Shown piece after piece: positions 29,727 to 40,808 of a stretch of DNA of 64,000 bases. The DNA is from Paracoccus aeridis (GTDB lineage Bacteria; Pseudomonadota; Alphaproteobacteria; Rhodobacterales; Rhodobacteraceae): positions 181,346 to 245,345 of the forward strand of contig NZ_SELD02000066.1 in NCBI RefSeq assembly GCF_004923205.2, written 5' to 3'. The notes under the pieces were generated by a model, which saw only the letters and a program-made list of their open reading frames with translations, searched no databases and was not told the DNA's origin. How positions within the stretch are numbered: the first letter of the stretch is position 1; every line of letters begins with the position of its first letter. A program made the translations under genes and the position numbers.

Positions 29727-30887
29727 ATGCCGGCCGAGGACTGGCGGGCGGGCGGCTTCGCGCTGTACGTCCACTGGCCGTTCTGCGCGGCCAAGTGCCC
29801 CTATTGCGACTTCAACAGCCATGTCGCGGCCGCGGTCGACCAGCCGCGCTGGCTGGCGGCCTATCGCGCCGAGATCGCGCGGCTGGCGGCCGAGGTGCCG
29901 GGGCGCGTGCTGGGCAGTATCTTCTTCGGCGGCGGCACGCCATCGCTGATGGCGCCGGAAACGGTGGCCGGAGTGATCGAGGCCGCGCGCGCCGCCTGGC
30001 CGCTTGCCAACGACGTCGAGATCACGCTGGAGGCCAACCCCACCAGCGTCGAGGCGGGGCGGTTCCGCGGCTATGCCGATGCGGGCGTGAACCGGCTGTC
30101 GATGGGGGTGCAGGCGCTCAACGACGACGACCTGCGGCGGCTGGGGCGGATGCACAGCGCGGCAGAGGCGCGGGCGGCGTTCGACATCGCGCGCAACGCG
30201 TTCGGGCGGGTCAGTTTCGACCTGATCTATGCGCGCCAGCGGCAGGACGCCGCGGCGTGGCGGCGCGAGCTGACCGAGGCGCTGGAGATGGCGGTCGATC
30301 ATCTGTCGCTGTACCAGCTGACCATCGAGCCGGGCACGGCCTTTGGTGCGCGACACGCGGCGGGCCGGCTGCGCGATATACCGGACGATGATATCGCAGG
30401 TGATATGTATCTGGAAACGCAGGACATTTGCAAAAAACACGGATATCCGGGCTATGAAGTCTCAAATCATGCGCGGCCGGGATCGGAAAGCCGTCACAAC
30501 CTGACGTACTGGCGGCAGGGCGACTGGGCGGCGATCGGACCGGGGGCGCACGGTCGGCTGACCCTGCCCGGAACCCGCGTCGGGACCGAGGCACTGCGCG
30601 CCCCTGAGGCGTGGCTCGGGGCGGTCGAGCAGCGGGGTTCGGGCGAGCTTTCGCGGGAGGTACTGGCACGACACGATCAGGCGGTCGAGTACCTGCTGAT
30701 GTCCATGCGGCTGGTCGAGGGGATGGACATGGCCCGCTTTGCGGCCCTGAACGGCGCCCCGTTGGATGGCGCGGCAGTGGAGTCGCTGTTGGATCTTGCG
30801 CTGGTTCAGGTGGACGGTGGGCGGATCAGGGCGACGCGGACCGGGCGGCTCGTCCTCAACGCCATCCTGCGCGAACTGGCGCCGTAG
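29727..30887 (+). CDS. hemW: Radical SAM haem chaperone HemW
   Basis: HemW (formerly called an oxygen-independent coproporphyrinogen oxidase) transfers haem and is a radical SAM protein. The cluster motif is CAAKCPYC early in the protein, inside ALYVHWPFCAAKCPYCDF, followed by FFGGGTPS and VNRLSMGVQ. At 386 aa it lacks the extra N-terminal region of true HemN. The ATG at 29727 is chosen; a TTG 18 bp upstream overlapping rdgB is possible. Confidence 0.9.
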   Translation: MPAEDWRAGGFALYVHWPFCAAKCPYCDFNSHVAAAVDQPRWLAAYRAEIARLAAEVPGRVLGSIFFGGGTPSLMAPETVAGVIEAARAAWPLANDVEITLEANPTSVEAGRFRGYADAGVNRLSMGVQALNDDDLRRLGRMHSAAEARAAFDIARNAFGRVSFDLIYARQRQDAAAWRRELTEALEMAVDHLSLYQLTIEPGTAFGARHAAGRLRDIPDDDIAGDMYLETQDICKKHGYPGYEVSNHARPGSESRHNLTYWRQGDWAAIGPGAHGRLTLPGTRVGTEALRAPEAWLGAVEQRGSGELSREVLARHDQAVEYLLMSMRLVEGMDMARFAALNGAPLDGAAVESLLDLALVQVDGGRIRATRTGRLVLNAILRELAP

Positions 30888-30899
30888 TCGGACCCTGCG

Positions 30900-31778
30900 T
30901 CAGGCCGTGCCGCCGAGCATCTGGCACAGGCGGTCGAGCTGGTCGAGGTCGCGGTAGGTGATCGTCACGCGCCCGCCGTCATGGCCGGCGTGGTCGATCC
31001 GCACCCGCATCTTCAATTGCGCCGTCAGGTCGCTTTCGATCGCGCGCGTGTCTGCGTCCTTGGTGCTTTCACGCGGCGGCAACCGCTCGGGCTTCGACGC
31101 GGACTGGTCGCGGACGAGTTGTTCCGTCTCGCGTACCGACAGGCCACGTTCGACCACCTTGCGGGCGAGGCCGACGGGGTCATCGGCGGTGATCAGCGCG
31201 CGGGCATGACCGGCGCTCAGCGTGCTGTCGCGCAGCATCGCCTGCACAGGTTCGGGCAGGTTCAGCAGGCGCAGCACGTTCGAGATGTGGCTGCGGCTCT
31301 TGTTCAGCGCCTCGGCCAGCTTTTCCTGGGTGTGGCCGAAGCGGTCCATCAGCTGGCGGTAGGAGGCAGCTTCTTCGATCGCGTTCAGGTCGGCGCGCTG
31401 GATGTTCTCGATGATCGCGACTTCCAGCACCTCGGGGTCGCTGAGATCGCTGACGATCACCGGCAGGTCGTGCAGCTGCGCGATCTGGGCCGCGCGCCAG
31501 CGCCGCTCGCCGGCGACGATCTGGTAAAGGCCTCCGCCGTCGGGATGCGGGCGCACGATCAGCGGCTGCAGCACGCCGCGGTTGCGGATGGAGTCCGCGA
31601 GTTGCTGCAGGAGTTCGGGCTTGAAATCCCGGCGCGGCTGGTCGGGGTTGGGGATCAGCTGCTCGATCGCGATCCGTTGCGTCTGCGGGGCGGGGCTGTC
31701 GGGCGCCAGCGCCACGTCGGCCATGAGGGCCGAAAGACCGCGGCCGAGCCCGCGCTTGTCGATCTTGCGGTCAACCAT
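30900..31778 (-). CDS. parB: Chromosome partitioning protein ParB
   Basis: ParB binds parS sites near the origin and spreads as a CTP-dependent clamp. The 292-aa protein has a GERRWRA CTP-binding motif near residue 92, a central helix-turn-helix (TQEKLAEALNKSRSHISNVLRLL) and a C-terminal dimerisation segment. It overlaps parA by 8 bp. Three parS-like sequences lie within 7 kb upstream, at 33110, 34982 and 38272. Confidence 0.95.
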   Translation of the reverse strand: MVDRKIDKRGLGRGLSALMADVALAPDSPAPQTQRIAIEQLIPNPDQPRRDFKPELLQQLADSIRNRGVLQPLIVRPHPDGGGLYQIVAGERRWRAAQIAQLHDLPVIVSDLSDPEVLEVAIIENIQRADLNAIEEAASYRQLMDRFGHTQEKLAEALNKSRSHISNVLRLLNLPEPVQAMLRDSTLSAGHARALITADDPVGLARKVVERGLSVRETEQLVRDQSASKPERLPPRESTKDADTRAIESDLTAQLKMRVRIDHAGHDGGRVTITYRDLDQLDRLCQMLGGTA

Positions 31779-32562
31779 GTTTCGCCTGCCTTTTCAGTGC
31801 CTTGCGTCGCGCCACGAACTCCTTCGCGACGGCGCGGTATGCTGTGCTGCCCTTGGAAGACGGGTCGTAGTGGATCACGGGTCGTCCGAACGAGGGCGAT
31901 TCCGACACGCGCACATTGCGGGGAATGACCGTCTTGAAGACCAGGTCGCCCAGGGTCTGGCGGGCATCCGCCTCGACCTGGACTGCGAGATTGTTGCGGC
32001 TGTCGGACATCGTCAGCAGCACGCCTTCGATCCGAAGGTCGGGATTCGCGGCTTGGCGGACCTGGCGCACGGTGAGGAGGAGTTGCGACAACCCTTCGAG
32101 CGCGTAGAACTCGGCCTGCAGGGGGACGAGCACGCTCTCTGCCGCGACCATCGCGTTGAGGGTCAGCAGGCCGAGCGCGGGCGGGCAGTCGATCAGCACG
32201 ACGTTGGCCCGGGCTTCGCGCACCGCCTGTTTCAGCAGCTGCGTGCGGCTGCTGCGCGCCGAGAGGTCGATATCCGCCGATGACAGGTCGGAATTGGCCG
32301 GCACGATGGAAAGCCGCTCGATGCTGGTCGGCCGGGTGGCTTCGGCCACCGTCGTCTCGCCGCTCAGGAGGTCGTAGCTGCTGGGCGTCCGGTCCTTCGG
32401 ATCGACCCCGACGCCGGTCGAAGCATTCCCCTGCGGGTCGAGATCGATGAGGAGGACCGACTGGCCAAGCTCGGCCAGCGCCGCGCCGAGGTTGATGGCG
32501 GTCGTGGTCTTTCCGACGCCCCCCTTCTGGTTGGCAATCGCGACGATGCAGGGATCAGCCAT
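31771..32562 (-). CDS. parA: Chromosome partitioning ATPase ParA
   Basis: ParA drives segregation of ParB-parS complexes. The 263-aa protein has the deviant Walker A motif KGGVGKTT (residues 13-20), Walker A' LLIDLDPQGNA and VLIDCPPALGLL. It is a Soj-type ParA without the N-terminal DNA-binding domain of plasmid ParA proteins. It overlaps rsmG by 8 bp and lies in the conserved rsmG-parA-parB order. Confidence 0.95.
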   Translation of the reverse strand: MADPCIVAIANQKGGVGKTTTAINLGAALAELGQSVLLIDLDPQGNASTGVGVDPKDRTPSSYDLLSGETTVAEATRPTSIERLSIVPANSDLSSADIDLSARSSRTQLLKQAVREARANVVLIDCPPALGLLTLNAMVAAESVLVPLQAEFYALEGLSQLLLTVRQVRQAANPDLRIEGVLLTMSDSRNNLAVQVEADARQTLGDLVFKTVIPRNVRVSESPSFGRPVIHYDPSSKGSTAYRAVAKEFVARRKALKRQAKHG

Positions 32563-33130
32563 GCCGGATGTCCGTCAGCTCGAGGATCGCGGCGCCGGAC
32601 TGGGTGCGGCTGGGATGTTCGCGAAGGTCGAAATGCCAGCTTGTGTTCACGGATTCGACCTCTGCCTTCCAGTTTTCGCCCTTCATGAGCCATGCGGTGC
32701 CGCCGGGCCGGAGATGCCGCACGACATATGGCATCAGCTTGGGCATCGGGGCAAGGGCGCGGGCGCTGACGTGATCGACGCCGGCGGGGGGATGCCGCTC
32801 GATCCGATCGGTCTTCACGCGGCAATTCGGAAGTTGGAGTTCGCGGACGCAGGTGCGCAGGAACGTGGCTTTCCGGGCGTCAGAGTCGAGAAGCGTCACC
32901 GCGAGGTCGGGTCGGCAGATCGCCACGACTACCCCCGGAAGACCGCCGCCGGAGCCGATGTCGAGCCAGGTTCCTGCGGCAGGTGCAAGATCCGCAAGCT
33001 GCGCGCTGTCGACGATGTGGCGGTTCCACAAGTCATTCAGGGTCGACGGCGCCACAAGGTTGATCGCAGGGTTCCACCGCTGGATCAGGTCGGCGTAACC
33101 GCGCAGCTGTGCTTCACATGAAGCATTCAT
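32555..33130 (-). CDS. rsmG: 16S rRNA (guanine527-N7) methyltransferase
   Basis: RsmG (GidB) methylates G527 of 16S rRNA. The 191-aa protein has the SAM motif [16 protein letters not shown] near residue 55, preceded by [11 protein letters not shown]. This is slightly short of the 200-210 aa usual for the family, mainly at the N-terminus. The ATG at 33130 overlaps the mnmG stop. A parS-like sequence lies across its first codons. Confidence 0.93.
   Translation of the reverse strand: MNASCEAQLRGYADLIQRWNPAINLVAPSTLNDLWNRHIVDSAQLADLAPAAGTWLDIGSGGGLPGVVVAICRPDLAVTLLDSDARKATFLRTCVRELQLPNCRVKTDRIERHPPAGVDHVSARALAPMPKLMPYVVRHLRPGGTAWLMKGENWKAEVESVNTSWHFDLREHPSRTQSGAAILELTDIRHG
33110..33125. promoter_or_regulatory. 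parS-like site (13 of 16 matches)
   Basis: TGCTTCACATGAAGCA matches the parS consensus TGTTTCACGTGAAACA at 13 of 16 positions. It lies inside the first codons of rsmG. The central CG is altered, so it is the weakest of the three sites. Confidence 0.4.
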
Positions 33131-34989
33131 GCGACGGCGCGCTTGCCGCGCCGGACAAGAGCGAGCAACAGCGCGAGCGCCGCGGGGGTCATCCCTTCGA
33201 TCCGGCCTGCCTGAGCAATCGACTGTGGGCGATGCCGCTCCAGCTTTTGCCGGAGCTCGTTGGACAGGCCTGATACGCCCGCGTAGTCGAAATCGTCCGG
33301 GATGACTTCGGCTTCTTCCCGGCGGAGGCTGTCGGCCTCACGCTGCTGCCGGTCGGTGTACTGCGCGTAAAGCGCATCGTTGCGAAGCTGCTGAAGCGTC
33401 GCAGGGGTGACGCCGGCGAGGTCGGGATCCAGTGCGGCCACGGCGGACGTGCCGATGTCCGGAAGGCCGAGCAGGCTGAACAGGCTACGGCGCTGCCCGT
33501 CCTGGCGAACCGGAATGCCGGCAGCGGCAAGTTCCGTGGGTGACAACAGGCGCTGTTCCGCAATGGTCCGGGCGGCGTCGTAGCGGTCCATCTTGTCGCG
33601 ATAGACCTGCCAGCGCATGTCGTCCACGAGGCCGAGATCGCGGCCCATCGGGGTCAATCGCTGGTCGGCATTGTCCGCGCGTATCGACAGCCGGAACTCC
33701 GCCCGCGAGGTGAACATCCGGTAAGGCTCCGTCACCCCACGCGTGGTCAGGTCGTCGATCATGACGCCGATGTAGCTACTGGCGCGGGAGAAGATGACCG
33801 CCTGCTCACCCGTCGCGACCCTGGCCGCGTTGATGCCGGCGACGAGACCCTGCGCCGCCGCTTCCTCGTAGCCCGTGGTGCCGTTGATCTGGCCGGCGAG
33901 GAACAGGCCAGGCACCGACTTGACCTGCAGCCCGGCCGTAAGCGCGCGCGGATCGACGAAGTCGTACTCCACCGCGTAGCCCGGCTGCAGGATCACCGCG
34001 CCCTCGAGGCCCGGCATGGTCCGCACGTAGGCGAGTTGCACGTCTTCTGGCAGCGAGGTGGAGATGCCGTTCGGATAGACGACGTCGGTGTCCCAGCCCT
34101 CGGGTTCAAGGAACACCTGATGTGACTCCTTGTCGGCGAAGCGCACCACCTTGTCTTCGATCGACGGGCAGTAGCGGGGGCCGATCCCGTCGATATGGCC
34201 GCCATACATCGCGGACTTCTCGAGATTGTCGCGGATTACCGCGTGGGTCCGGTCGTTCGTGTGGGTGATAGCGCAGCTGATCTGCGGCGCCTGCGTGGCG
34301 GTGTTCAGGTAGGAAAACAGCACCGGCTCGTCGTCGCCGGGTTGCTGGTCGAGGGAGTTCCAATCGATACTGGCACGGGACAGACGAGGCGGGGTGCCGG
34401 TCTTCAGGCGGCCCATCGGAAGGCCGAGTCCCAGAAGGTCGGCGGCAAGCCCCTGAGACGTCGGGCCGTTCCAACGGCCCGCGGGGCGGCTCACGTCGCC
34501 CAAGTGGATCACGCCGTTGAGGAACGTCCCCGACGTGATGACGACGGCCGCCGCGCCCAGCTCCGCCCCGTCGGCAAGCGAGACGCCCGTGACTACGCCG
34601 AAGCTGCGACGCAACGCGGCAACCTCGCTCAGCACCACGTCGAGGCCCGGCTGCGCGGCAACAAGCCGCTGTGCCGACGCGCGGTACAGACCGCGGTCCG
34701 CCTGGGCGCGGGGCCCTTGCACGGCGGGTCCCTTGCGGCGGTTAAGCAGGCGAAACTGGATCCCGGCGGCATCGGCGGCAAGCCCCATCAACCCGCCTAG
34801 CGCATCGACCTCGCGCACCAGATGGCCCTTGCCCAAGCCACCGATCGCCGGGTTGCAGGACATGGTGCCGATGTCGTCCGCCCGCATCGTGACAAGCGCG
34901 GTCGCGCGCCCCATCCGGGCTGCGGCTGCGGCGGCCTCGACCCCGGCGTGACCACCGCCGACGACGATGACGTCATAGCTTTGCTTCAC
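33127..34989 (-). CDS. mnmG: tRNA uridine 5-carboxymethylaminomethyl modification enzyme MnmG
   Basis: MnmG (GidA) works with MnmE to modify U34 of several tRNAs, using FAD. The 620-aa protein has the FAD motif [12 protein letters not shown] at residues 9-20, [22 protein letters not shown], and [11 protein letters not shown]. The C-terminal helical domain, which contacts MnmE, is complete. The start is GTG at 34989 and a parS-like site lies across it. It follows mnmE by 6 bp. Confidence 0.95.
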   Translation of the reverse strand: MKQSYDVIVVGGGHAGVEAAAAAARMGRATALVTMRADDIGTMSCNPAIGGLGKGHLVREVDALGGLMGLAADAAGIQFRLLNRRKGPAVQGPRAQADRGLYRASAQRLVAAQPGLDVVLSEVAALRRSFGVVTGVSLADGAELGAAAVVITSGTFLNGVIHLGDVSRPAGRWNGPTSQGLAADLLGLGLPMGRLKTGTPPRLSRASIDWNSLDQQPGDDEPVLFSYLNTATQAPQISCAITHTNDRTHAVIRDNLEKSAMYGGHIDGIGPRYCPSIEDKVVRFADKESHQVFLEPEGWDTDVVYPNGISTSLPEDVQLAYVRTMPGLEGAVILQPGYAVEYDFVDPRALTAGLQVKSVPGLFLAGQINGTTGYEEAAAQGLVAGINAARVATGEQAVIFSRASSYIGVMIDDLTTRGVTEPYRMFTSRAEFRLSIRADNADQRLTPMGRDLGLVDDMRWQVYRDKMDRYDAARTIAEQRLLSPTELAAAGIPVRQDGQRRSLFSLLGLPDIGTSAVAALDPDLAGVTPATLQQLRNDALYAQYTDRQQREADSLRREEAEVIPDDFDYAGVSGLSNELRQKLERHRPQSIAQAGRIEGMTPAALALLLALVRRGKRAVA

Positions 34990-34997
34990 GTGAAACT
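34982..34997. promoter_or_regulatory. parS-like site at the mnmG start (14 of 16 matches)
   Basis: TGCTTCACGTGAAACT matches the parS consensus at 14 of 16 positions and contains the full core TTCACGTGAA. It spans the GTG start codon of mnmG and the 6-bp gap to mnmE. Location within a few kilobases of parAB and the origin supports a real ParB site. Confidence 0.65.
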
Positions 34998-36249
34998 ACT
35001 TTCCGATGCAGAACGACGAGAATACCTCGTCAAGATAGTCCTCGACACCCACTTCGCCAACCATCTCGCGCAGCGATCGCGTGGCAATGGCAACGGCGTC
35101 GGCGATGATCTCCGGCGGGGTGTCTGCGTCGCAAGCAAGTACTTCCGCCGCCCGCCGCAGCGCGTCGGCCTGACGCTGGCGCGATACGATCCCGGCAGGC
35201 GCGGCGCGCTCTCGCAGGACGCCGTGAACCTTATCCAGCAACGCGGACACCCCCTGGCCAGAAAGGGCCGACACGTCGCCCCCGCCAAGATCCGCCTTTG
35301 ACCGGATTACAAGATCGTCGGGCTTCAGCAGGGCATCAACGGGTAAGCCCGCGTCGGACAGATGTATCCGCAGATCGGCAGCCGCTGCCCGCTCGGTTGC
35401 ACGGGCGACTCCCATCCGCTCGACCACGTCCTGCGTGTCGCGCAGCCCGGCCGTGTCCAGGAACGTCACCGCCAACCCGCGCAGATCCGTCCGTAATTCG
35501 ATGACGTCGCGCGTCGTGCCCGCGATTTCGGTCACCAATGCCACCTCGCGACGGGCGATGGCGTTCAGGAGCGATGATTTTCCGGCGTTCGGCGGGCCGA
35601 TCAGCGCAACCTCGAATCCCGCCCTGACCCGCTCGGCAGCAGGAAAGCCGTCCAGCTGATCGGAGATCCGGCCACGGACTTCCAAGAGAATGTCGAACAC
35701 CTCGCCGGGCACCGCATCCGGCACGTCCTCGTCAGCAAAGTCGATCGACGCCGCGATCAGCGCACCGGCCCTGACCAGTTGCGCCCGAAGGTCCGCCGCC
35801 CAGCCGTGCAGCGCCCCGCCGGCCACTTCCATGGCCAGCCGGTGCTGTGCCTCCGTTTCCGCAGCGAGCAGATCCGACAGCGCCTCCGCTTCGGACAGAT
35901 CGAGCTGGCCGTTCAGGAACCCGCGCTGGGTGAACTCACCGGGCATCGCCGGACGCGAGCCCCGCGCCAGCAAGGCGCCTTGCAGCAGGCGCGATATGAT
36001 CGGCGCGCCGTGCAGGTGAAACTCCACCACCTCCTCGCCGGTGAAGCTCGCGCCGGCGTCGAACCGCACCAGCAGCGCGCGGTCGATCAGCCGGTCGCCA
36101 TCTTGGACCGCCCGCAGATAACTGAACCGCGCCCGCGGCAGCGCGCCTGCGAGATCCTCGGCAATGACACGCGCTGCCGGGCCGGTGACCCGAACGACAG
36201 AAATGCCGCCCCGTCCCGGCGGTGTCGATTCGGCGTGGATCGTGTCCAC
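34996..36249 (-). CDS. mnmE: tRNA modification GTPase MnmE
   Basis: MnmE (TrmE) is the GTPase partner of MnmG. The 417-aa protein starts with MDTIHAESTPPGRGGISVVRVTGP, has G1 IGPPNAGKSSLLNAI, G3 DTAGLRDTQDVVE, and ends in FCIGK, whose cysteine is conserved. It is a little shorter than the 450 aa usual for the family; the missing part seems to be in the loops of the helical and G domains. The rho gene precedes it by 7 bp. Confidence 0.94.
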   Translation of the reverse strand: MDTIHAESTPPGRGGISVVRVTGPAARVIAEDLAGALPRARFSYLRAVQDGDRLIDRALLVRFDAGASFTGEEVVEFHLHGAPIISRLLQGALLARGSRPAMPGEFTQRGFLNGQLDLSEAEALSDLLAAETEAQHRLAMEVAGGALHGWAADLRAQLVRAGALIAASIDFADEDVPDAVPGEVFDILLEVRGRISDQLDGFPAAERVRAGFEVALIGPPNAGKSSLLNAIARREVALVTEIAGTTRDVIELRTDLRGLAVTFLDTAGLRDTQDVVERMGVARATERAAAADLRIHLSDAGLPVDALLKPDDLVIRSKADLGGGDVSALSGQGVSALLDKVHGVLRERAAPAGIVSRQRQADALRRAAEVLACDADTPPEIIADAVAIATRSLREMVGEVGVEDYLDEVFSSFCIGK

Positions 36250-36256
36250 GACACCC

Positions 36257-37528
<1,272 letters not shown>

Positions 37529-37673
37529 TTCGGTCACCAATGGGTCGAACGATCCCGCAGGACAGGCGCGCACAGGCGGACGCCGGATCGGACCACAGAA
37601 TGTGTCATGAAGAACTCCGCCGGACGGCGGGTCAGTCGGCTATAGTCCAGACAAAGCCCTGAGTCAAACAGCG

Positions 37674-38123
37674 TCAGAACTTCACGATCACCGACAGGAC
37701 GATGACGACCATCAGAAGCGTGGGCAGCTCGTTCATCATCCGGTAGGTGCGGCCGGACAGGGGCGCAGGCTTCGTCGCCATGATCTTGCGCTGCGAGGCG
37801 AGCCAGTGGTGGAACCACGTCATCCCCAGCACCGCCGCGGCCTTGGTCCATGGCCAAATCATCGACCAGTCGACGATTCCCGGCGTGAAGACCAGCGCAA
37901 GCCCGGCAACCCATGTGGCGATCATCGCCGGGTTCATGATCAGCCGCAGCAGCTTCTGCTCCATGATCCGGAACGATGCCACCGGCTCGCCCCCGTGGGT
38001 ACCACGTTCGGCGTGATAGACGAGCAGACGGGGCAGGTAGAACAGCCCGGCCAGCCACGACACGACCGCCATGACATGCAGCGACTTCACCCAGGGATAG
38101 GCGATGGCGAGGAAATCGGACAC
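37674..38123 (-). CDS. hemJ: Protoporphyrinogen oxidase HemJ
   Basis: The 149-aa membrane protein has four helices and the conserved HemJ histidine in WVKSLHVMAVVSWLAGLFYLPRL. It also has MMNELPTLLMV near the C-terminus. HemJ oxidises protoporphyrinogen IX in many alphaproteobacteria. The start is GTG at 38123. It is the gene bordering the origin on the left. The 145-bp gap between hemJ and rho shows nothing I recognise. Confidence 0.9.
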   Translation of the reverse strand: MSDFLAIAYPWVKSLHVMAVVSWLAGLFYLPRLLVYHAERGTHGGEPVASFRIMEQKLLRLIMNPAMIATWVAGLALVFTPGIVDWSMIWPWTKAAAVLGMTWFHHWLASQRKIMATKPAPLSGRTYRMMNELPTLLMVVIVLSVIVKF

Positions 38124-38245
38124 GGGCAGCGCTCCTTCAGGGTCTTCTTAATATGAAGAGAGAAGATAAAGGAAGATGATGTGATAGGGCCTGTGGGAGT
38201 CTGGATCATCCTCTCCCGCCCTCTTTCTTCACAAGTTTGTCCGTG

Positions 38246-38265
38246 TGTGGATAAAATGTGGATAG
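38246..38265 (-). promoter_or_regulatory. Paired DnaA boxes in oriC
   Basis: TGTGGATAA at 38246-38254 is a perfect consensus DnaA box on the minus strand (TTATCCACA). TGTGGATAG at 38257-38265 has one mismatch. The boxes start 11 bp apart, one helical turn, in the same orientation. Confidence 0.8.
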
Positions 38266-38271
38266 TTCGGT

Positions 38272-38287
38272 CGCTTCACGTGAAACA
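38272..38287. promoter_or_regulatory. parS-like site in oriC (14 of 16 matches)
   Basis: CGCTTCACGTGAAACA matches the parS consensus TGTTTCACGTGAAACA at 14 of 16 positions and carries the intact palindrome TTCACGTGAA (38275-38284). It lies 7 bp from the paired DnaA boxes. Confidence 0.65.
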
Positions 38288-38468
38288 GATTATAAATCAG
38301 TACATTAACTCAGAAATGGCCTTGTGCATTATCATCCTTTCCCCGGCCTCGTCTTCTGCGTGATCCAGCTTATCCCGTGGTGCAAAACCGTCACCCGGAC
38401 CGCCCCGGATTGCCCGTAATCTGGCCGCCAGAACCGCAGGATGCGTTGTCCCGAAGCCTCACAACCGC

Positions 38469-38477
38469 TTTTCCACA
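38469..38477 (+). promoter_or_regulatory. DnaA box with one mismatch
   Basis: TTTTCCACA differs from the consensus TTATCCACA at one position and lies in the same gene-free gap, opposite in orientation to the paired boxes and 78 bp before aroE. Confidence 0.5.
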
Positions 38478-38554
38478 GGGTTGCAGACAGGTCGTGCTTG
38501 CCCGCGTGCAAAGCGCCGGGCCATGATTGGGCAGAGAGTTGATCTTCCTGCCAG

Positions 38555-39418
38555 ATGCACGACACGGACACGCACAAACCCATTGCATCGATCCCCCTCG
38601 CGGGGGTGATCGGCTGGCCCGTGGCGCAGTCGCGGTCGCCCGCGCTTCACGCGCACTGGCTGCGCCGGTACGGCATCGCCGGCGCCTACGTCCCCATGGC
38701 GGTGCTGTCCGAACATCTGGGCCAGGTGCTGCATGCGCTGCCGAAGGCGGGCTTCGTCGGCGTGAATGTCACCATCCCGCACAAGGAATCCGTGCTGGCG
38801 CTGGCTGACGTCGTGACCGATCGCGCGGCGCTGATCGGCGCCGCGAACACGCTCATCTTCCGTCCCGACGGGCGGCTTCACGCCGACAATACCGACGGCT
38901 ACGGCTTCATGGCCAACCTGCGCCAGCGCGCGCCCGACTGGGCCCCCGAACACGGCCCCGCCGCCCTCATCGGCGCCGGCGGTGCCGCCCGCGCGGTGGT
39001 GGCCGCGCTGCTCGAGGCGCAGGTGCCCGAAATCCGCATCGCCAACCGCACGCGCCTGCGCGCCGATCAGCTTCGGGCCGAGTTCGGGGCCCGGATCGTC
39101 GTCTATGACTGGGCGCAAGCCGGCAACATGCTCGACGGCGCGGTCACCGTAGTCAACGCGACCTCGATGGGCATGGTGGGCAAGCCGCCGCTCCGCGTCC
39201 CGCTCGACGCGCTGTCCCCCGGCGCGCTCGTAACCGACCTCGTCTACAACCCGCTCGAAACGGCGTTTCTGGCCGAGGCGCGGGCGCGCGGGTGCCGCAC
39301 GGTCGACGGCCTCGGCATGCTCCTCCACCAGGCCGCGCCGGGGTTCGAGCGCTGGTTCGGCCGCCGCCCCGACGTGGACGACGACCTGCGCCGTGCCGTG
39401 CTCGCGAGCGGCCCGTGA
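38555..39418 (+). CDS. aroE: Shikimate dehydrogenase
   Basis: AroE reduces 3-dehydroshikimate with NADPH in aromatic amino-acid synthesis. The 287-aa protein has the substrate motif [10 protein letters not shown], the catalytic lysine in VTIPHKE, and the NADP motif [15 protein letters not shown]. It is the first gene to the right of the origin. In many alphaproteobacteria maf lies just before aroE, but it is absent here. Confidence 0.94.
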   Translation: MHDTDTHKPIASIPLAGVIGWPVAQSRSPALHAHWLRRYGIAGAYVPMAVLSEHLGQVLHALPKAGFVGVNVTIPHKESVLALADVVTDRAALIGAANTLIFRPDGRLHADNTDGYGFMANLRQRAPDWAPEHGPAALIGAGGAARAVVAALLEAQVPEIRIANRTRLRADQLRAEFGARIVVYDWAQAGNMLDGAVTVVNATSMGMVGKPPLRVPLDALSPGALVTDLVYNPLETAFLAEARARGCRTVDGLGMLLHQAAPGFERWFGRRPDVDDDLRRAVLASGP

Positions 39419-39425
39419 GCACGCG

Positions 39426-40022
39426 ATGAGCTTCGTCCTCGGCCTGACCGGCGGCATCGGGATGGGCAAGTCCACCGCCGCCGCGATGTTCGTCGAACGC
39501 GGCCACCCGGTCTGGGACGCCGACGCCGCCGTGCACCGCCTCTATGCCCCCGGTGGCGCGGCGGTGGCTCCGGTCGGTCAGGCCTTCCCGGGTTCTGTCG
39601 TGGATGGTGCGATCGACCGCGCCGTACTCAAGGCGGCGCTGATGATCGATCCGACAGGCCTCAAGACGCTGGAAACTATTGTCCACCCGCTGGTTCGGCA
39701 GGATCGCGCCGCCTTCCTGCGCGAGAATGCCCGTGCGCCGATCGTCGTCCTCGACATCCCGCTGCTCTACGAAACCGGGGCCGAGGCGCAGATGGACGGC
39801 GTCGCCGTCGTCAGCACCGACGAGGCCACGCGCCGCGCCCGCGTCCTGGCCCGCGCCGGCATGACCGACGAAACGCTGGACCTGATCCTGTCGCGCCAGC
39901 TTGTCGACCAGGATCGCCGCGCCCGCGCCGACTGGATCATCCCGTCGCACAGTCTTGACGCGGCGGCGGCGGCGGTGGATTCCATCTGCCTCGACATCCT
40001 CAGCCGACGGCCGCACGCATGA
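39426..40022 (+). CDS. coaE: Dephospho-CoA kinase
   Basis: CoaE phosphorylates dephospho-CoA, the last step of CoA synthesis. The 198-aa protein has the P-loop [12 protein letters not shown] at residues 6-17, [10 protein letters not shown] and [13 protein letters not shown] chose the ATG at 39426, 7 bp after aroE. The dnaQ start overlaps its stop (ATGA). Confidence 0.94.
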   Translation: MSFVLGLTGGIGMGKSTAAAMFVERGHPVWDADAAVHRLYAPGGAAVAPVGQAFPGSVVDGAIDRAVLKAALMIDPTGLKTLETIVHPLVRQDRAAFLRENARAPIVVLDIPLLYETGAEAQMDGVAVVSTDEATRRARVLARAGMTDETLDLILSRQLVDQDRRARADWIIPSHSLDAAAAAVDSICLDILSRRPHA

Positions 40023-40747
40023 TCCGCGAAATCGTCTTCGACACCGAAACGACGGGCTTCGACCCCGCCACCGGCGACCGCGTGGTCGAGATCGGGGCGA
40101 TCGAACTGATCAACCACCTGCCGACCGGCGAGCGCTTCCACGTCTACCTGAACCCCGAACGCGCCATGCCGGCCGAGGCGCAGGCGATCCACGGCCTCGG
40201 CGACGATTTCCTGCGCGACAAGCCCCGCTTCGCCGAGGTCGCGGACCGTTTCCTCGACTTCGTCGGCCCCGACGCGCGGCTGATCGCGCACAACGCCGAC
40301 TTCGACATCCGCTTCCTCAACGCCGAGTTGCGCCGCTGCAGGCGGCCCGAGCTGCGGCCCGGCCGCGCGCTCGACACCGCGGCGATGGCGCGGCAGAAGT
40401 TTCCGGGCGCCCCCGCGTCGCTCGACGCGCTCTGCCGCCGCTTCGGCGTGGACAATTCCGGCCGCGACCTTCACGGCGCGCTCCTCGACAGCGAGCTTCT
40501 GGCCGAAGTCTATCTTGAGCTCATCGGCGGCCGCCAGCCGGACTTGGTGCTGGACGCACCGATGGCCCAGGCGGCGGGCGCGGACGGCGTCATCCTCGTC
40601 ATGACCCCGCGCCGCGCCCGGCCCGTGCCGCTGCCGCCCCGGCTGACGCAGGCCGAGGCGCAGGCGCACGACGCCTTCGTCGCGCGGATGGGCGACAAGG
40701 CGCTCTGGCAGACGCTCGGTCTGCGCCTTTCCGCAGCGTCCGCCTGA
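40019..40747 (+). CDS. dnaQ: DNA polymerase III epsilon subunit
   Basis: DnaQ is the proofreading 3'-5' exonuclease of the replicase. The 242-aa protein has DEDDh motifs: [10 protein letters not shown] (residues 6-15), [11 protein letters not shown] and a late [14 protein letters not shown]. It lies in the conserved aroE-coaE-dnaQ order beside the origin. Confidence 0.94.
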   Translation: MIREIVFDTETTGFDPATGDRVVEIGAIELINHLPTGERFHVYLNPERAMPAEAQAIHGLGDDFLRDKPRFAEVADRFLDFVGPDARLIAHNADFDIRFLNAELRRCRRPELRPGRALDTAAMARQKFPGAPASLDALCRRFGVDNSGRDLHGALLDSELLAEVYLELIGGRQPDLVLDAPMAQAAGADGVILVMTPRRARPVPLPPRLTQAEAQAHDAFVARMGDKALWQTLGLRLSAASA

Positions 40748-40808
40748 CCGCCGGTTGCGTCCGGCCGGCAAAGCGGCGATGCTGTCGCATGAACGGATGT
40801 GAGCCGTC

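Larger units (their letters stand above)
38124..38554. other. Putative chromosomal replication origin (oriC)
   Basis: This 431-bp gap has no credible gene. It is clearly richer in A and T than its surroundings, above all at 38148-38180 and 38285-38335. It holds two DnaA boxes one helical turn apart (38246-38265), a third one-mismatch box (38469-38477) and a parS-like palindrome (38272-38287). Genes on the left (parB to hemJ) read left and those on the right (aroE, coaE, dnaQ) read right, which is leading-strand orientation on both sides. The hemJ/hem-side boundary matches the location of known alphaproteobacterial origins. No replication data are available here. Confidence 0.8.

Noticed and set aside
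30375..30470. AT-richer patch inside hemW as a sign of transfer
   Set aside because: The encoded residues keep the normal HemW sequence pattern and the frame is continuous, so it is local codon variation.
38181..38588. Small open frames in the hemJ-aroE gap
   Set aside because: They lack ribosome-binding sites and family resemblance, and they cover DnaA boxes and a parS-like site in an AT-rich region. An origin explains the region better.
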